A stretch of DNA of 34,510 bases from Acidimicrobiaceae bacterium (GCA_030837965.1 JAUTXP010000064.1:1-34510), one strand, 5' to 3'; numbered from the stretch's first letter, positions 24,997-33,348 are shown. The notes: a model not told the origin generated them from the sequence alone. A program made the numbers and translations.

Positions 24997-26163
24997 TTAC
25001 AGCCTGCCGTTGGCAGGGGCCACGACCTCCACGTCGACCTGGGAGACACCCACGCCCAGGGCCCGGGCCGCGGCCGCGCTCAGGTCGAGGACTCGCCCAT
25101 CGACGTATGGCCCGCGGTCGTTGACCAACAGCAGCACTCGCACCCCGTTGCGGCTGACCACGATCAGGGTGCCAAGGGGCAGCGTGCGGGAGGCGGCCGT
25201 CCAGCCGTCCTCGTCGTAGATGGCCCCGCTGGCTGTGGGCCGTCCGTTGAATCCGGGCCCGTACCACGAGGCCTGGCCTGAGAACTGCTCGCCCGTGGGC
25301 GCGATCGCATTCGGGAGCGGTCCGGCAGGCAGCACGCCGAAGGGATGGCGCTGCATGACGTCGGCTTGTCGGCGGGTGGCCTCGCGGTGTCGAGGTAGGA
25401 GGCCGGACCCGTCCGCGCCGCCTGCTCGGGCCTGGCCCAAGGCGTCCGAGGCGGACCGGGCCGCGGCGGCGACGGCTCGGCGTCGAGCGTCGGCGGCAGC
25501 CTGCTGGGACGCGGCCTCCTCGGCGGCCACGCGGGCCGCGAGCTGCTTGGCGTCGTCAGCCGCGACGAGTCGGTCGAGTTCAGCGCGGGCCCGGTCGAGG
25601 TCGACGGCCACGGCCCGTAGGCCTTGGCGGGCCTGGTCGGCCTGGTCTTCTCGCTGGGCGGCGGCGGCCGAGGCCGTGCGCAGGCTGGTGAGCAGCTCGC
25701 GCTCCTTGCGGGCCGTCACCTCGAGATAGACGCTCGGCGCAGCCAGGTCGGTCGCGGCCGACGAGCCCAGTCCGGTGCCATGGATATAGGCCCGGACAGC
25801 CCGGGCTCGAACGCGCTGGCGCACGGCCGACGCCTTGTCGCTGAGGCGATCGTGCTCGAGCTGGGCCGCGACCACGTTGGCCTCGGTGTCCTCCATGCGG
25901 TCCGTGAGGTCGGCGATGCGAATGAGGACGTCGGTGCGTCGGGCCCGGGCGTCTGACGGGGTCGCCCCGACCGGGGCGGTTGTGGCGGACGAGGCTGCAT
26001 CGGCGGGTCGGGCTGCGGCCGCGGGTCGGGCGCCGAGCCCGGGGAGAACGAGGGTCGCCGCCGTGCAAACGAGCGCGCCACCCCATCGCCGCGCCCGCAA
26101 AGGCGCACGGAGGGTGTGTGGTCGGCGGCCCGCGCCGGCCTCGGCGGCGGCATGGCGTCGCAT
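24997..26163 (-). CDS. Exported coiled-coil protein with RlpA-like double-psi barrel
   Basis: 388 aa. An Arg-rich N-terminus and hydrophobic segment (about 30-52, ALVCTAATLVLPGLGARPAA) suggest export. Residues about 75-250 form an Ala/Arg/Glu-rich coiled coil, as in PcsB-like peptidoglycan-hydrolase regulators. The C-terminus (about 300-388) is an RlpA-type double-psi beta-barrel: GQASWYGPGFNGRPTASGAIYD, AASRTLPLGTLIVV, LLVNDRGPYVDGRVLDLS. It has the conserved Asp of NDRGPY; RlpA proteins bind or cleave denuded glycan at septa. The N-terminal start is uncertain between ATG 26163 and the adjacent GTG 26166. Confidence 0.85.
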   Translation of the reverse strand: MRRHAAAEAGAGRRPHTLRAPLRARRWGGALVCTAATLVLPGLGARPAAAARPADAASSATTAPVGATPSDARARRTDVLIRIADLTDRMEDTEANVVAAQLEHDRLSDKASAVRQRVRARAVRAYIHGTGLGSSAATDLAAPSVYLEVTARKERELLTSLRTASAAAAQREDQADQARQGLRAVAVDLDRARAELDRLVAADDAKQLAARVAAEEAASQQAAADARRRAVAAAARSASDALGQARAGGADGSGLLPRHREATRRQADVMQRHPFGVLPAGPLPNAIAPTGEQFSGQASWYGPGFNGRPTASGAIYDEDGWTAASRTLPLGTLIVVSRNGVRVLLLVNDRGPYVDGRVLDLSAAAARALGVGVSQVDVEVVAPANGRL

Positions 26164-26257
26164 CACTAGTGTTCGTCGGCACCGGCGGACGCTGGTTTGA
26201 GGGAAAACGGCTGGATCGGCAGAAACCCCCGCATGTGCAGCCGGGCCCGGCGGACGT

Positions 26258-26410
26258 GCGAACCGACCACGGAAGCACGGAAGCACCAACGAGCACCGAC
26301 CACAGAGCACCAACCAGCACCGACCGAGCACCCAGCACCAACGACCACCGAAGCACCAACCAGCACCCAGCACCAACGACCACGAAGGCCCACGAGGGAA
26401 GGGGAACAGA
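26258..26410 (+). repeat. T-free GCACC-rich leader upstream of pfk
   Basis: 153 consecutive plus-strand bases contain no T. The core (26281-26380) carries nine GCACC words, most as AGCACCAAC or AGCACCGAC, including a near-exact repeat of CAGCACCAACGACCAC. Any RNA from this strand would be uracil-free up to the start codon. The sequence ends in a GGAAGGGGAA ribosome-binding site. Confidence 0.85.
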
Positions 26411-27438
26411 TGAGGGTCGGTGTCCTGACCGGCGGCGGCGACTGCCCCGGCCTCAATGCCGTCATCCGCGCTGTCGTCCGCAAGGGCGAACGCCTGGGCG
26501 ACACCTTCGTCGGCTTCGCCGACGGCTGGAAGGGAGTTGTCGAGAACAAGACCCTGCCCCTCGACGTGGAGCGCTGTCGCGGCATCCTGCCCAAGGGCGG
26601 GACCATCCTCGGCTCCTCCCGCACCAACCCCTACAAGCTCGACGGCGGGCCGCAGCGGGTGCAGGACACCCTTCACGCCAACGGCGTCGACGCCCTGGTG
26701 GCCATCGGCGGCGAGGACACCCTCGGCGTGGCCAACAAGCTGTGGGCCGACGGCGTGCAAGTGGTGGGGGTGCCAAAGACCATCGACAACGACTTGTCGG
26801 CCACCGAGCTCACCTTCGGGTTCCACACCGCGGTCCAGATCTGCGTCGACGCCATCGACCGCCTCCACACCACGGCTGAGTCGCACGACCGGGTCATCGT
26901 GTGCGAGGTCATGGGCCGCCACGCGGGCTGGATCGCCACCTACGCCGGCATCGCGGGCGGGGCCGCGGAGATCCTGATCCCCGAAGAGGAGTTCGACATC
27001 AACGAGGTGGCCGACTACATCAAGCGCCGCCACGAAGCGGGCCGCTACGCGTCGATCGTGGTGGTGGCCGAGGGGGCCAAGCCCAAGGAGGGCACCATGG
27101 CCACCACGTCGGGCGAGGTCGACGCCTTCGGCCATGTGCGCCTAGGCGGGATCGGCAACCTGGTGGCCGAGCAGCTCGAACGGCTCACCGGCTTCGAGAC
27201 CAGGGTCACCATCCTCGGCCACGTGCAGCGGGGCGGCACGCCCACCGCCTTCGACCGGGTCCTCGCCACCCGCTTCGGAATCTCCGCAATCGAGGCCGTG
27301 CACGACGGCGCCTTCGGCCAGATGGTGGCGTTGCGGGCAGGCGAGATCGTACGCGTCCCGCTGGCCGAGGCGGTGGCCGAGTTGAAGACGGTCGACCCCG
27401 AGCTGTTCCAGCACGTGGCCGTGCCCTTCTTCGGTTGA
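26410..27438 (+). CDS. pfp: 6-phosphofructokinase, pyrophosphate-dependent type
   Basis: 342 aa group III phosphofructokinase. Start ATG 26410 has a strong GGAAGGGGAA site, and TGGGDCPGLNAVIR follows directly. Two residues distinguish phosphoryl donors: the ATP enzyme has Gly at E. coli positions 104 and 124. Here IGGEDTLG gives Asp103 and VPKTIDNDL gives Lys123, the combination of PPi-dependent enzymes such as that of Amycolatopsis methanolica, which is also about 340 aa. The fructose-6-phosphate sites (TIDND, MGRHAGWIA, HVQRGGTPTAFDR) are intact. A PPi enzyme would make this glycolytic step reversible. An in-frame N-terminal extension is possible but has no support. Confidence 0.92.
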   Translation: MRVGVLTGGGDCPGLNAVIRAVVRKGERLGDTFVGFADGWKGVVENKTLPLDVERCRGILPKGGTILGSSRTNPYKLDGGPQRVQDTLHANGVDALVAIGGEDTLGVANKLWADGVQVVGVPKTIDNDLSATELTFGFHTAVQICVDAIDRLHTTAESHDRVIVCEVMGRHAGWIATYAGIAGGAAEILIPEEEFDINEVADYIKRRHEAGRYASIVVVAEGAKPKEGTMATTSGEVDAFGHVRLGGIGNLVAEQLERLTGFETRVTILGHVQRGGTPTAFDRVLATRFGISAIEAVHDGAFGQMVALRAGEIVRVPLAEAVAELKTVDPELFQHVAVPFFG

Positions 27439-27456
27439 TCCTCGATTGATCGTCGG

Positions 27457-28818
27457 GTGATCCGCGTCTGGCGCATCACCGCGGCGGACAGCGAGCGGGA
27501 CCAACGCCGGGCCGCGGCCGCGCTGCGCGGACTCGGCCTCCACCACGGCGATCGCGTTGCCCTGATCCTGCCCAACTCCCCGGCGCTGCTGGCTGTGATC
27601 CTCGGGGCGTTGCGAACCGGCGTCGTGCCCGTGCTGCTCCACCCCGGCCTGCTGCCCGCCGAGCGGTCCGTTCTGCTCGACGACGCCGACCCGCAGTTGG
27701 TTGTCGACGACGAAGCCGGCCTCACCGCCCTGCTCGACCGCCCTCACAACCACGGCGCATGGCCAGAACTCAGCGACGTCCCGCTGGCCCGCCCCATGCA
27801 TTACACGTCGGGCACATCGGGTCGGCCCAAGGGCGTGTGGTCGGGCGTGCTCGACGAGGCCGACGCCCGCGCCCTGTTCGACGATGAGGCCGGGATCTGG
27901 CGCTTCACGCCCGACGACACGACCCTCATCTGCTCGCCCCTCTACCACTCGGCGGCGGTTCGTTTCAGCGCGACCACGCTCCTCAGCGGTGGCAGCGTCG
28001 TGCTGGTCGAGCGGTTCGACGCGAACACGGTCGGCCAGGCCATGGCCGAGCACGGGCCCACGGCCGCCTTCATGGTCCCCGCCCATCTGCAACGGCTGTT
28101 CGCGCTCGCGTCCCAACCCGCGCTGGACTCGTTCCGACTCGTGGTCCACGCGGGCGCGCCCTGCCCCGAGCCGCTCAAGCGCCGGGCCATCGAGGCCTTC
28201 CCTGCGGGCTCCGTGTGGGAGTTCTACGGCTCGACCGAGGGCCAGTTCACCGTCTGCCCGCCGCAGGACTGGCTGGCCCATCCCGGTACGGTCGGCCAGG
28301 CCCGACCCCAGCGGTCCCTGGAGATCGACGCCGACGGGCAGGTGTGGTGCCGGGCCCCGGCCTTCGCCCGATTCAGCTATTGGCGGGACCCGCACAAGAC
28401 GGCCTCGGCCTGGAACGCAGACGGCACCGCGTTCACGGTCGGCGACGTCGGGAGGCTGGACGACGCGGGCTTCCTCTACCTCGACGGCCGCCGGGACGAC
28501 CTCGTCATCAGCGGCGGCGTCAACGTGTATCCGGCCGAGGTCGAGCAGGCCATCGCCGCCCTGCCCGGCGTGGCCGAGGTCGCCGTGTTCGGCGTGCCCG
28601 ACGAGCGCTGGGGGCAACGGGTGTGCGCCGCGGTCGTCATCGACCCGGCCGCTTCGCCAGTCGTCACCGCGGACGACGTGCGCCTGCACGCCCGGTCGAC
28701 CCTTGCCACCTACAAGTGCCCGAAGGACGTCTACGTGGTCGGGCCGGACGACCTGCCTCGCACCATCACCGGCAAGGTGCGCAGGACGGCTGTCGCCCAA
28801 CGCCTCGGCTTGGGGTAG
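27457..28818 (+). CDS. AMP-dependent acyl-CoA synthetase/ligase
   Basis: ANL-superfamily adenylating enzyme, 453 aa, activating a carboxylate via an acyl-AMP. The phosphate loop is MHYTSGTSGRPKGVWSG; the aromatic/adenine motif is WEFYGSTEGQF; the hinge Asp/Arg is in VGDVGRLDDAGFLYLDGRRDDLVISGG; the catalytic C-terminal Lys is in RTITGKVRR. It is about 50 residues shorter than typical acyl-CoA ligases because the N-terminus is abbreviated: it starts at GTG 27457 and reaches RVALILPNSP by about residue 33. The acid substrate cannot be predicted. It lies 18 nt after pfp and 11 nt before an SDR, likely one transcript. Confidence 0.85.
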   Translation: MIRVWRITAADSERDQRRAAAALRGLGLHHGDRVALILPNSPALLAVILGALRTGVVPVLLHPGLLPAERSVLLDDADPQLVVDDEAGLTALLDRPHNHGAWPELSDVPLARPMHYTSGTSGRPKGVWSGVLDEADARALFDDEAGIWRFTPDDTTLICSPLYHSAAVRFSATTLLSGGSVVLVERFDANTVGQAMAEHGPTAAFMVPAHLQRLFALASQPALDSFRLVVHAGAPCPEPLKRRAIEAFPAGSVWEFYGSTEGQFTVCPPQDWLAHPGTVGQARPQRSLEIDADGQVWCRAPAFARFSYWRDPHKTASAWNADGTAFTVGDVGRLDDAGFLYLDGRRDDLVISGGVNVYPAEVEQAIAALPGVAEVAVFGVPDERWGQRVCAAVVIDPAASPVVTADDVRLHARSTLATYKCPKDVYVVGPDDLPRTITGKVRRTAVAQRLGLG

Positions 28819-28829
28819 AAACCCCGATC

Positions 28830-29693
28830 ATGGGCAACGAAAGCACCGACAGCAACCGCAACGACCGCGCTGACAAGACCGTCCTGACCACGGGCGCCAA
28901 CTCCGGCATCGGGCTGGCGACTGTGCTGGAAGTGGCCAAGCGGGGCTACCGCTCCGTCGGCACCGTGCGCTCCGAGGACAAGGCCGACGTGGTGGCCAAG
29001 GCCGCGGCCGACGCGGGCGTGTCCGTCGAGACCGTCCTGCTCGACGTCACCGATGCCCAGGGATGCGAGCGTGTCGTGCGCGAGGTGGGGACGCTCTACG
29101 GCCTGGTCAACAACGCGGGCTACGGGCAGGTCGGCGCGGTGGAGGACGTCGACGACGACGAGGCCCACCACCTCATGGAGACCATGGTCTTCGCGCCCAT
29201 GCGCCTGGCCCGACTGGCCCTGCCCGGCATGCGCGCCCATGGCGGCGGCCGGATCGTGAACGTCTCGTCCATCGCAGGCCGCACCACGGCGCCGTTCGCA
29301 GGCTGGTACCAAGCGGCCAAGCACGCGTTGGAGGCGTTGTCCGACGCGCTGCGGATCGAGGAGGCGGGCAGCGGCGTCAAGGTCGTGCTGGTCGAGCCGG
29401 GCGGGTTCAAGACCGGCATCTGGGAGGAGTTCGAGCGCGACATCGCCAAGCGGGCGTCGTCCGGCTCCCGCTTCACCGATGCGTACCACCGGTCGCTTCG
29501 GGGCCAGCGTCTGCTCGAGCGGATGATGGGCAATCCCGAGCAGTGCGCCCGCGTCATCGCCGCCGCCATCGACAGCCGCTCGCCGCGTGCCCGCTACCTC
29601 ATCGGGATGGACGCCCAGGCCATGAACCTGGCCGACTCGCTGACCCCCACCTTCGTCAAGGACAGGGTCATCCGCCTCGGGCTCGGGATCTAG
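28830..29693 (+). CDS. Short-chain dehydrogenase/reductase
   Basis: Classical SDR, 287 aa: cofactor loop TTGANSGIG (20-28), an LVNNAG motif, NVSSIAGRTTAPF with the catalytic Ser, and WYQAAKHALEAL with the YxxxK pair. VRSEDK after the second strand suggests NADP(H) preference. The substrate is unknown; the neighbour on the same strand is an acyl-CoA ligase. A small hairpin, GGGGT-AGAA-ACCCC (28812-28825), spans the preceding stop and lies just before the ATG. The 3' end overlaps the convergent inositol monophosphatase gene by 26 bp. Confidence 0.9.
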   Translation: MGNESTDSNRNDRADKTVLTTGANSGIGLATVLEVAKRGYRSVGTVRSEDKADVVAKAAADAGVSVETVLLDVTDAQGCERVVREVGTLYGLVNNAGYGQVGAVEDVDDDEAHHLMETMVFAPMRLARLALPGMRAHGGGRIVNVSSIAGRTTAPFAGWYQAAKHALEALSDALRIEEAGSGVKVVLVEPGGFKTGIWEEFERDIAKRASSGSRFTDAYHRSLRGQRLLERMMGNPEQCARVIAAAIDSRSPRARYLIGMDAQAMNLADSLTPTFVKDRVIRLGLGI

Positions 29694-30480
29694 CTGCCTC
29701 CAACAAGGCGCACAGGCCTTCGAACAACGGGGGCGGGGCGGCCACCACGGTTCCGTCCTCCTGCCTGGCTACCAAGGCCCCTGCCTCGGTCGCCACCACC
29801 GCGCCCGCGGCCAGGTCCCACGGCTGCAGGCCCCGCTCGAAGAAGCCGTCGAGCCTGCCTGCGGCCACCCAGCACAAGTCGAGCGCGGCTGCGCCCGCCC
29901 GCCGAATGTCCCGGACCGATGGAAGCACGAACGCCAGCTCGTCGGCCTGTCGGCGCCTGTTGGCCGCGTCGTAGCTGAACCCGGTGCCAACCAACGCGGT
30001 GGCCAGGTCGGGCGCCATCGACGGGCGGTCGATGACGAGGGGCGCGCCGTTGAGCCACGCGCCGCCGCCCCGCCGGGCCGAAAAGGTCTCGCCGTGCACG
30101 GGGTCGTGGACCACGCCGACCATGGGCACGCCGTCCACCTCGGCCGCGATGGACACGCCGTAGGCGGGGAAGCCGTACAGGTAGTTGGTGGTCCCGTCGA
30201 GCGGGTCGACCACCCATCGCACCCCGCTCACGCCGGGCGACGCTGTGCCTTCCTCGCCCAGCACCGCGTCGTGGGGCCGGCGCCTGCGCAGCCCCTCCAC
30301 GATGAGGGCCTCGCTGGCCCTGTCCATCTCGGTGACCATGTCCGTGCGGGTCGACTTCGTCTCGACCGTGGTCCTCGCTCTCGCCTCACCCTCGCGCAGC
30401 GCCCGCCCGGCCGACAGGGCCAGGTCCACGGCGATGGCCAGCAGGTCCTCGGTGTCGGCCGGCCCGGACGTTGTTGTCAC
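29668..30480 (-). CDS. Inositol monophosphatase family protein
   Basis: Mg-dependent Li-sensitive-type phosphatase, 270 aa. Metal-site motifs: ETKSTRTDMVTEMD, VLGEEG (Glu), the signature WVVDPLDGTTNYLYGFP, and GLQPWDLAAGAVV (second signature Asp). Substrates in the family are inositol-1-phosphate, histidinol phosphate or fructose-1,6-bisphosphate; the sequence alone does not decide. The start is GTG 30480, with TAGACC (30492 to 30487) 6 nt upstream on this strand, overlapping the -10 of the divergent ltaE gene. Only 22 bp separate the two start codons. Confidence 0.9.
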   Translation of the reverse strand: MTTTSGPADTEDLLAIAVDLALSAGRALREGEARARTTVETKSTRTDMVTEMDRASEALIVEGLRRRRPHDAVLGEEGTASPGVSGVRWVVDPLDGTTNYLYGFPAYGVSIAAEVDGVPMVGVVHDPVHGETFSARRGGGAWLNGAPLVIDRPSMAPDLATALVGTGFSYDAANRRRQADELAFVLPSVRDIRRAGAAALDLCWVAAGRLDGFFERGLQPWDLAAGAVVATEAGALVARQEDGTVVAAPPPLFEGLCALLEAARSRARGG

Positions 30481-30496
30481 ACCCCAGGTCTACCCT
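30474..30496 (+). promoter_or_regulatory. RecA-NDp/PafBC-like promoter of ltaE
   Basis: TTGTCACAC (30474-30482), exactly 8 nt, TACCCT (30491-30496), then 6 nt to the ltaE ATG. It has TTGTCA rather than TTGTTA, so it is closer to the mycobacterial consensus tTGTCRgtg-N8-TAnnnT than the recA or LysM copies here. It overlaps the start codon and -10 of the divergent phosphatase gene, so the two could interfere. Confidence 0.6.
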
Positions 30497-30502
30497 TCCG
30501 CC

Positions 30503-31519
30503 ATGCCCTCGTTGGTCGACCTCCGATCAGACACAGTGACCCGCCCGACGGCGGCCATGCGCCGGGCCATGGCCGACGCCGACGTGGGCGACGACGTCTA
30601 CGGCGAGGACCCAACCGTCAACGCCCTTCAAGAGGCCTTCGCCGAGCGGGTCGGCATGGAGGCCGCGCTCTACGTCCCATCGGGGACGATGGGGAACCAG
30701 CTCGCCCTTCGGCTGCTCACCCAGCCGGGCACCGCGGTGGTGGCGGGCAGGCGCCAGCACGTGGTCGTGTACGAGAACGGCGCGGGAGGGCGCAACGCGG
30801 CCATCCAGTTCCATGCCGTGGACGATGACGACGGCACCATTTCACCTGACGACGTGGCCTGGGCCATCGCCGCGGCCGACCACCACTATCCACGGCCCAG
30901 CCTGGTGTGCATCGAGAACACCCACATGCCCGCCGACGGGGCCTTCTGGCCCTTGGAGCGGTTGAAAGCGGTGCGGGCCGCGGCGGGCGACCTGCCGTTG
31001 CACATGGACGGCGCCCGCCTGTTCCATGCCGAGGTGGCTTCAGGAGTGCCGGCGCGGGACTACTGCGCCGAGGCCACGACGGTGATGTGCTGTCTGTCCA
31101 AGGCGCTGTGCGCGCCCGTCGGGTCATTGCTGGCGGGCCCGGCCGAGGTCATGGCCGACGCTCGGCAGGAGCGCCAACGCCTGGGCGGGGGCATGCGACA
31201 GGCCGGCGTCATCGCGGCCGCCGGGTTGGTGGCCCTCCAGTCGATGGTCGAGCGACTGGCCGAGGACCACGAGCGGGCCCACACCCTGGCCCAAGCCGTC
31301 GCCGAGCGCTGGCCCGCGGGCGGATGCGATCCCACACGCGTCCGCACCAACGTGGTCACGTGGTCCCACGCCGACCCCGAGGCGGTCCTGCACCACCTGC
31401 GCCAACATGGCGTGCTCGCCGGGACGATCGCCCCCGGCCTTCTTCGGCTGGTCACCCACAACGACGTCGACGACGCCGGCGTGGAACAGGCGAGGGGGGC
31501 GCTCATGACCGCCCCATAA
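30503..31519 (+). CDS. ltaE: Low-specificity L-threonine aldolase
   Basis: PLP enzyme splitting L-threonine or allo-threonine to glycine and acetaldehyde. It has 338 aa. Family landmarks: LVDLRSDTVTRPTAAMR at the N-terminus, DDVYGEDPTVNALQE, YVPSGTMGNQLAL, CIENTH, LHMDGARLFHAE and CLSKALCAPVGSLL with the PLP Lys. The leaderless-type start (TACCCT 6 nt before ATG) is part of a damage-promoter-like element, the unusual point about this gene. A related beta-eliminating lyase activity cannot be excluded. Confidence 0.92.
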   Translation: MPSLVDLRSDTVTRPTAAMRRAMADADVGDDVYGEDPTVNALQEAFAERVGMEAALYVPSGTMGNQLALRLLTQPGTAVVAGRRQHVVVYENGAGGRNAAIQFHAVDDDDGTISPDDVAWAIAAADHHYPRPSLVCIENTHMPADGAFWPLERLKAVRAAAGDLPLHMDGARLFHAEVASGVPARDYCAEATTVMCCLSKALCAPVGSLLAGPAEVMADARQERQRLGGGMRQAGVIAAAGLVALQSMVERLAEDHERAHTLAQAVAERWPAGGCDPTRVRTNVVTWSHADPEAVLHHLRQHGVLAGTIAPGLLRLVTHNDVDDAGVEQARGALMTAP

Positions 31520-31695
31520 CCCACCGACCTGCGCGTGGTTTGCGTCCGGCACCACCGACGCGCGGCCTCGCGCCTCCATCCCCCGGGGCCCTTCCGCATT
31601 TGGGCGTCGTTGGCCACCGCGGCGGTGGTCGATGCCGCCCAGATGAAGGGGGCTGCGGCCAAGGAGAAGGGTGGAGGCGTGGGGCCGGGCTGGGC
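31520..31695. other. Convergent gap between ltaE and the cyclase gene
   Basis: 176 nt with no convincing gene, no strong hairpin and no recognised motif. A plus-strand open frame through it (from 31535) continues antisense into the cyclase gene and is best treated as chance. Confidence 0.5.
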
Positions 31696-33297
31696 CTACG
31701 CGGGTGTGTACGCGCGCGTGGGCCTGCCGCGGCCGCGCAGCTCGAACTGGCCCACCAGGGCCCAGTCGCGCCCTTCGGGGCCCGCGGCCCGCACCGCGTC
31801 CTCGCCCGCCAGCAGCCGGCCGGGGTGGGTCTTGGCCAGCTCGGTGAGTCGGGCCGCCTCGTTCACGGGGTCGCCGATGACCGTGTACTCATAGCGCGCC
31901 TCGGTACCGATGTTGCCTGCCACGACCGTGCCTGACGACACGCCGATTCCGGCGTCCAGTGCCCCGCGCCCCGGGCCGGGCGAGGCCCGCAGTCGGGCCA
32001 GGTCGTCGCGCAGGGCTCGGGCTGCCCGCAGGGCGCGGGCCGCGTGGTCGGGCTGGTCCGCGGGCGCACCGAAGACGCACAGGGCGCCGTCGCCTTCGAA
32101 CTTGTTGACCCAGCCGCCCTCGGCGGCCACGGCCCGCACGACGGCGTCGAAGAGCGCGTTCAAGGTGTCGACCACCTCGCGGGCCGGCCGCTCGACGGCC
32201 AGGGCGGTGGACCCGATGAGGTCGACGAACAAGGCCGAGGCCTCGCGCTGCTCGCCGCTCAGCCCGGCGCCGCGGTGGAGGGCCTGGCGGGCCACCTCGT
32301 CGCCCACGTGGCGGCCGAACAGATCGCGCAGGTGCTGTCGCTCGCGCAGGCCCGCGACCATGCGGTTGATGCCGGCCTGCAACAGGCCGACCTCGCCGCC
32401 GTCGTCCACGGTCACCTCCACGTCGAGGTGGCCCGCCTCGACGCGCCCGACCGCGGCCCGCACCTGTTCGAGAGGGTCGCTCACCGACCGGGCCGCGACA
32501 TACATGGAGGCGAACCCGCCCAGCACGCCCGCGGCGGCGAGGAAGGCGACCCCGCCCGCCGGGTTCTGGGCATGGCCCGGGCCCTCCACGGCCAGGGCCA
32601 CACCGAGGAGGGGCACGGCCGAGCCCAAGGCCCACGACAACAGGAGTCGGGGGCGCACACCGAGGTAGCGGCGCTGGGCGGGCGGCGCGCCCGCGAGCAC
32701 CAGGGCGAACACCGGCCGCAGCGTGCGCTCGACCAGGAGATAGGTCAACAGGCTGGTGGTGAACCCGCCCAGCAGGATGCCGACGCCGGTCCTGGCCACG
32801 ACTGCCCCGGGTTGGCCGAAGGTGGAATTGAGAGTGGAGAACACGACGGCCGCGCCCAGCCAGGCGGCCATCGAGAAGGCGGCCAGTCGGAAGGGCTCGC
32901 GCAACGCGGTGTCGCGCTCGGCCGCGGTGGGCGGGCGGTCCGCGTTCACCCAGCCGTACCGGCGGGCCAGCACTCGCCTGGTCAGCACCGTGGCCACGGG
33001 CAGGGTGGCGATGAGGTAGAGCACGAAGGCGATCAGCGAGACCTCGTGCCGATGGGCGCCGCTGACCGCGGCCGTGTCCTGGGGCGGCGACACCTTGTCG
33101 AAGAACACGAACATCAACACAGCGCCGACCAGGTTGGCCACGCCCACTCGGGCCCAGGTGAGTCCGATGATGCGGACCGAGGACAAGGCGAGCGACGACG
33201 ACGACGCCGTCGAAGGGTCCACCGTCGAAGGGTCCACCGCACCGTCCAGTGGGCGGGCGGGCGTGAAGGCCTGCTGGTGTGTCGCCCCATCGGCCAC
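31696..33297 (-). CDS. Membrane-bound class III adenylate cyclase with HAMP domain
   Basis: 533 aa from GTG 33297. After a Ser-rich N-terminus there are about six membrane helices in two groups (roughly 45-135 and 150-275). A HAMP linker (about 290-345: DPLEQVRAAVGRVEAGHLDV) leads to the cyclase domain (about 365-520). Catalytic residues look complete: metal Asp in ALFVDLIGST, Lys and second Asp in VNKFEGDGALCVFG, adenine-specifying Asp in YTVIGDPVNEAARL, and the transition-state Asn and Arg in the same segment. This matches the mycobacterial Rv1318c/Rv3645 type. TACCGT (33309 to 33304) lies 6 nt before the start. Confidence 0.92.
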   Translation of the reverse strand: MADGATHQQAFTPARPLDGAVDPSTVDPSTASSSSLALSSVRIIGLTWARVGVANLVGAVLMFVFFDKVSPPQDTAAVSGAHRHEVSLIAFVLYLIATLPVATVLTRRVLARRYGWVNADRPPTAAERDTALREPFRLAAFSMAAWLGAAVVFSTLNSTFGQPGAVVARTGVGILLGGFTTSLLTYLLVERTLRPVFALVLAGAPPAQRRYLGVRPRLLLSWALGSAVPLLGVALAVEGPGHAQNPAGGVAFLAAAGVLGGFASMYVAARSVSDPLEQVRAAVGRVEAGHLDVEVTVDDGGEVGLLQAGINRMVAGLRERQHLRDLFGRHVGDEVARQALHRGAGLSGEQREASALFVDLIGSTALAVERPAREVVDTLNALFDAVVRAVAAEGGWVNKFEGDGALCVFGAPADQPDHAARALRAARALRDDLARLRASPGPGRGALDAGIGVSSGTVVAGNIGTEARYEYTVIGDPVNEAARLTELAKTHPGRLLAGEDAVRAAGPEGRDWALVGQFELRGRGRPTRAYTPA

Positions 33298-33303
33298 GGG
33301 CGA

Positions 33304-33342
33304 ACGGTACAACCCGGGACCGCTCCAGCCCGCCGGTACGCT
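33304..33342. promoter_or_regulatory. Divergent leaderless-type -10 elements
   Basis: Minus strand: TACCGT (33309 to 33304), 6 nt before the cyclase GTG. Plus strand: TACGCT (33337-33342), 6 nt before the PIG-L deacetylase ATG. The start codons are 51 bp apart and no Shine-Dalgarno is visible for either gene. Confidence 0.55.
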
Positions 33343-33348
33343 CCGAAC

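Noticed and set aside
26197-26409. N-terminal Thr/Pro-rich extension of the phosphofructokinase
   Set aside because: The frame is open, but the enzyme fold begins at the ATG with the strong ribosome-binding site, and no relative of this family has such an extension that I know of.
29668-29693. 26-bp 3' overlap of the SDR and phosphatase genes as a regulatory device
   Set aside because: Short convergent overlaps are common in compact genomes and nothing else here indicates regulation.
31535-31894. Plus-strand open frame between ltaE and the cyclase gene
   Set aside because: It mostly lies antisense to the cyclase domain, with no ribosome-binding site, no TANNNT element and no recognisable motif.
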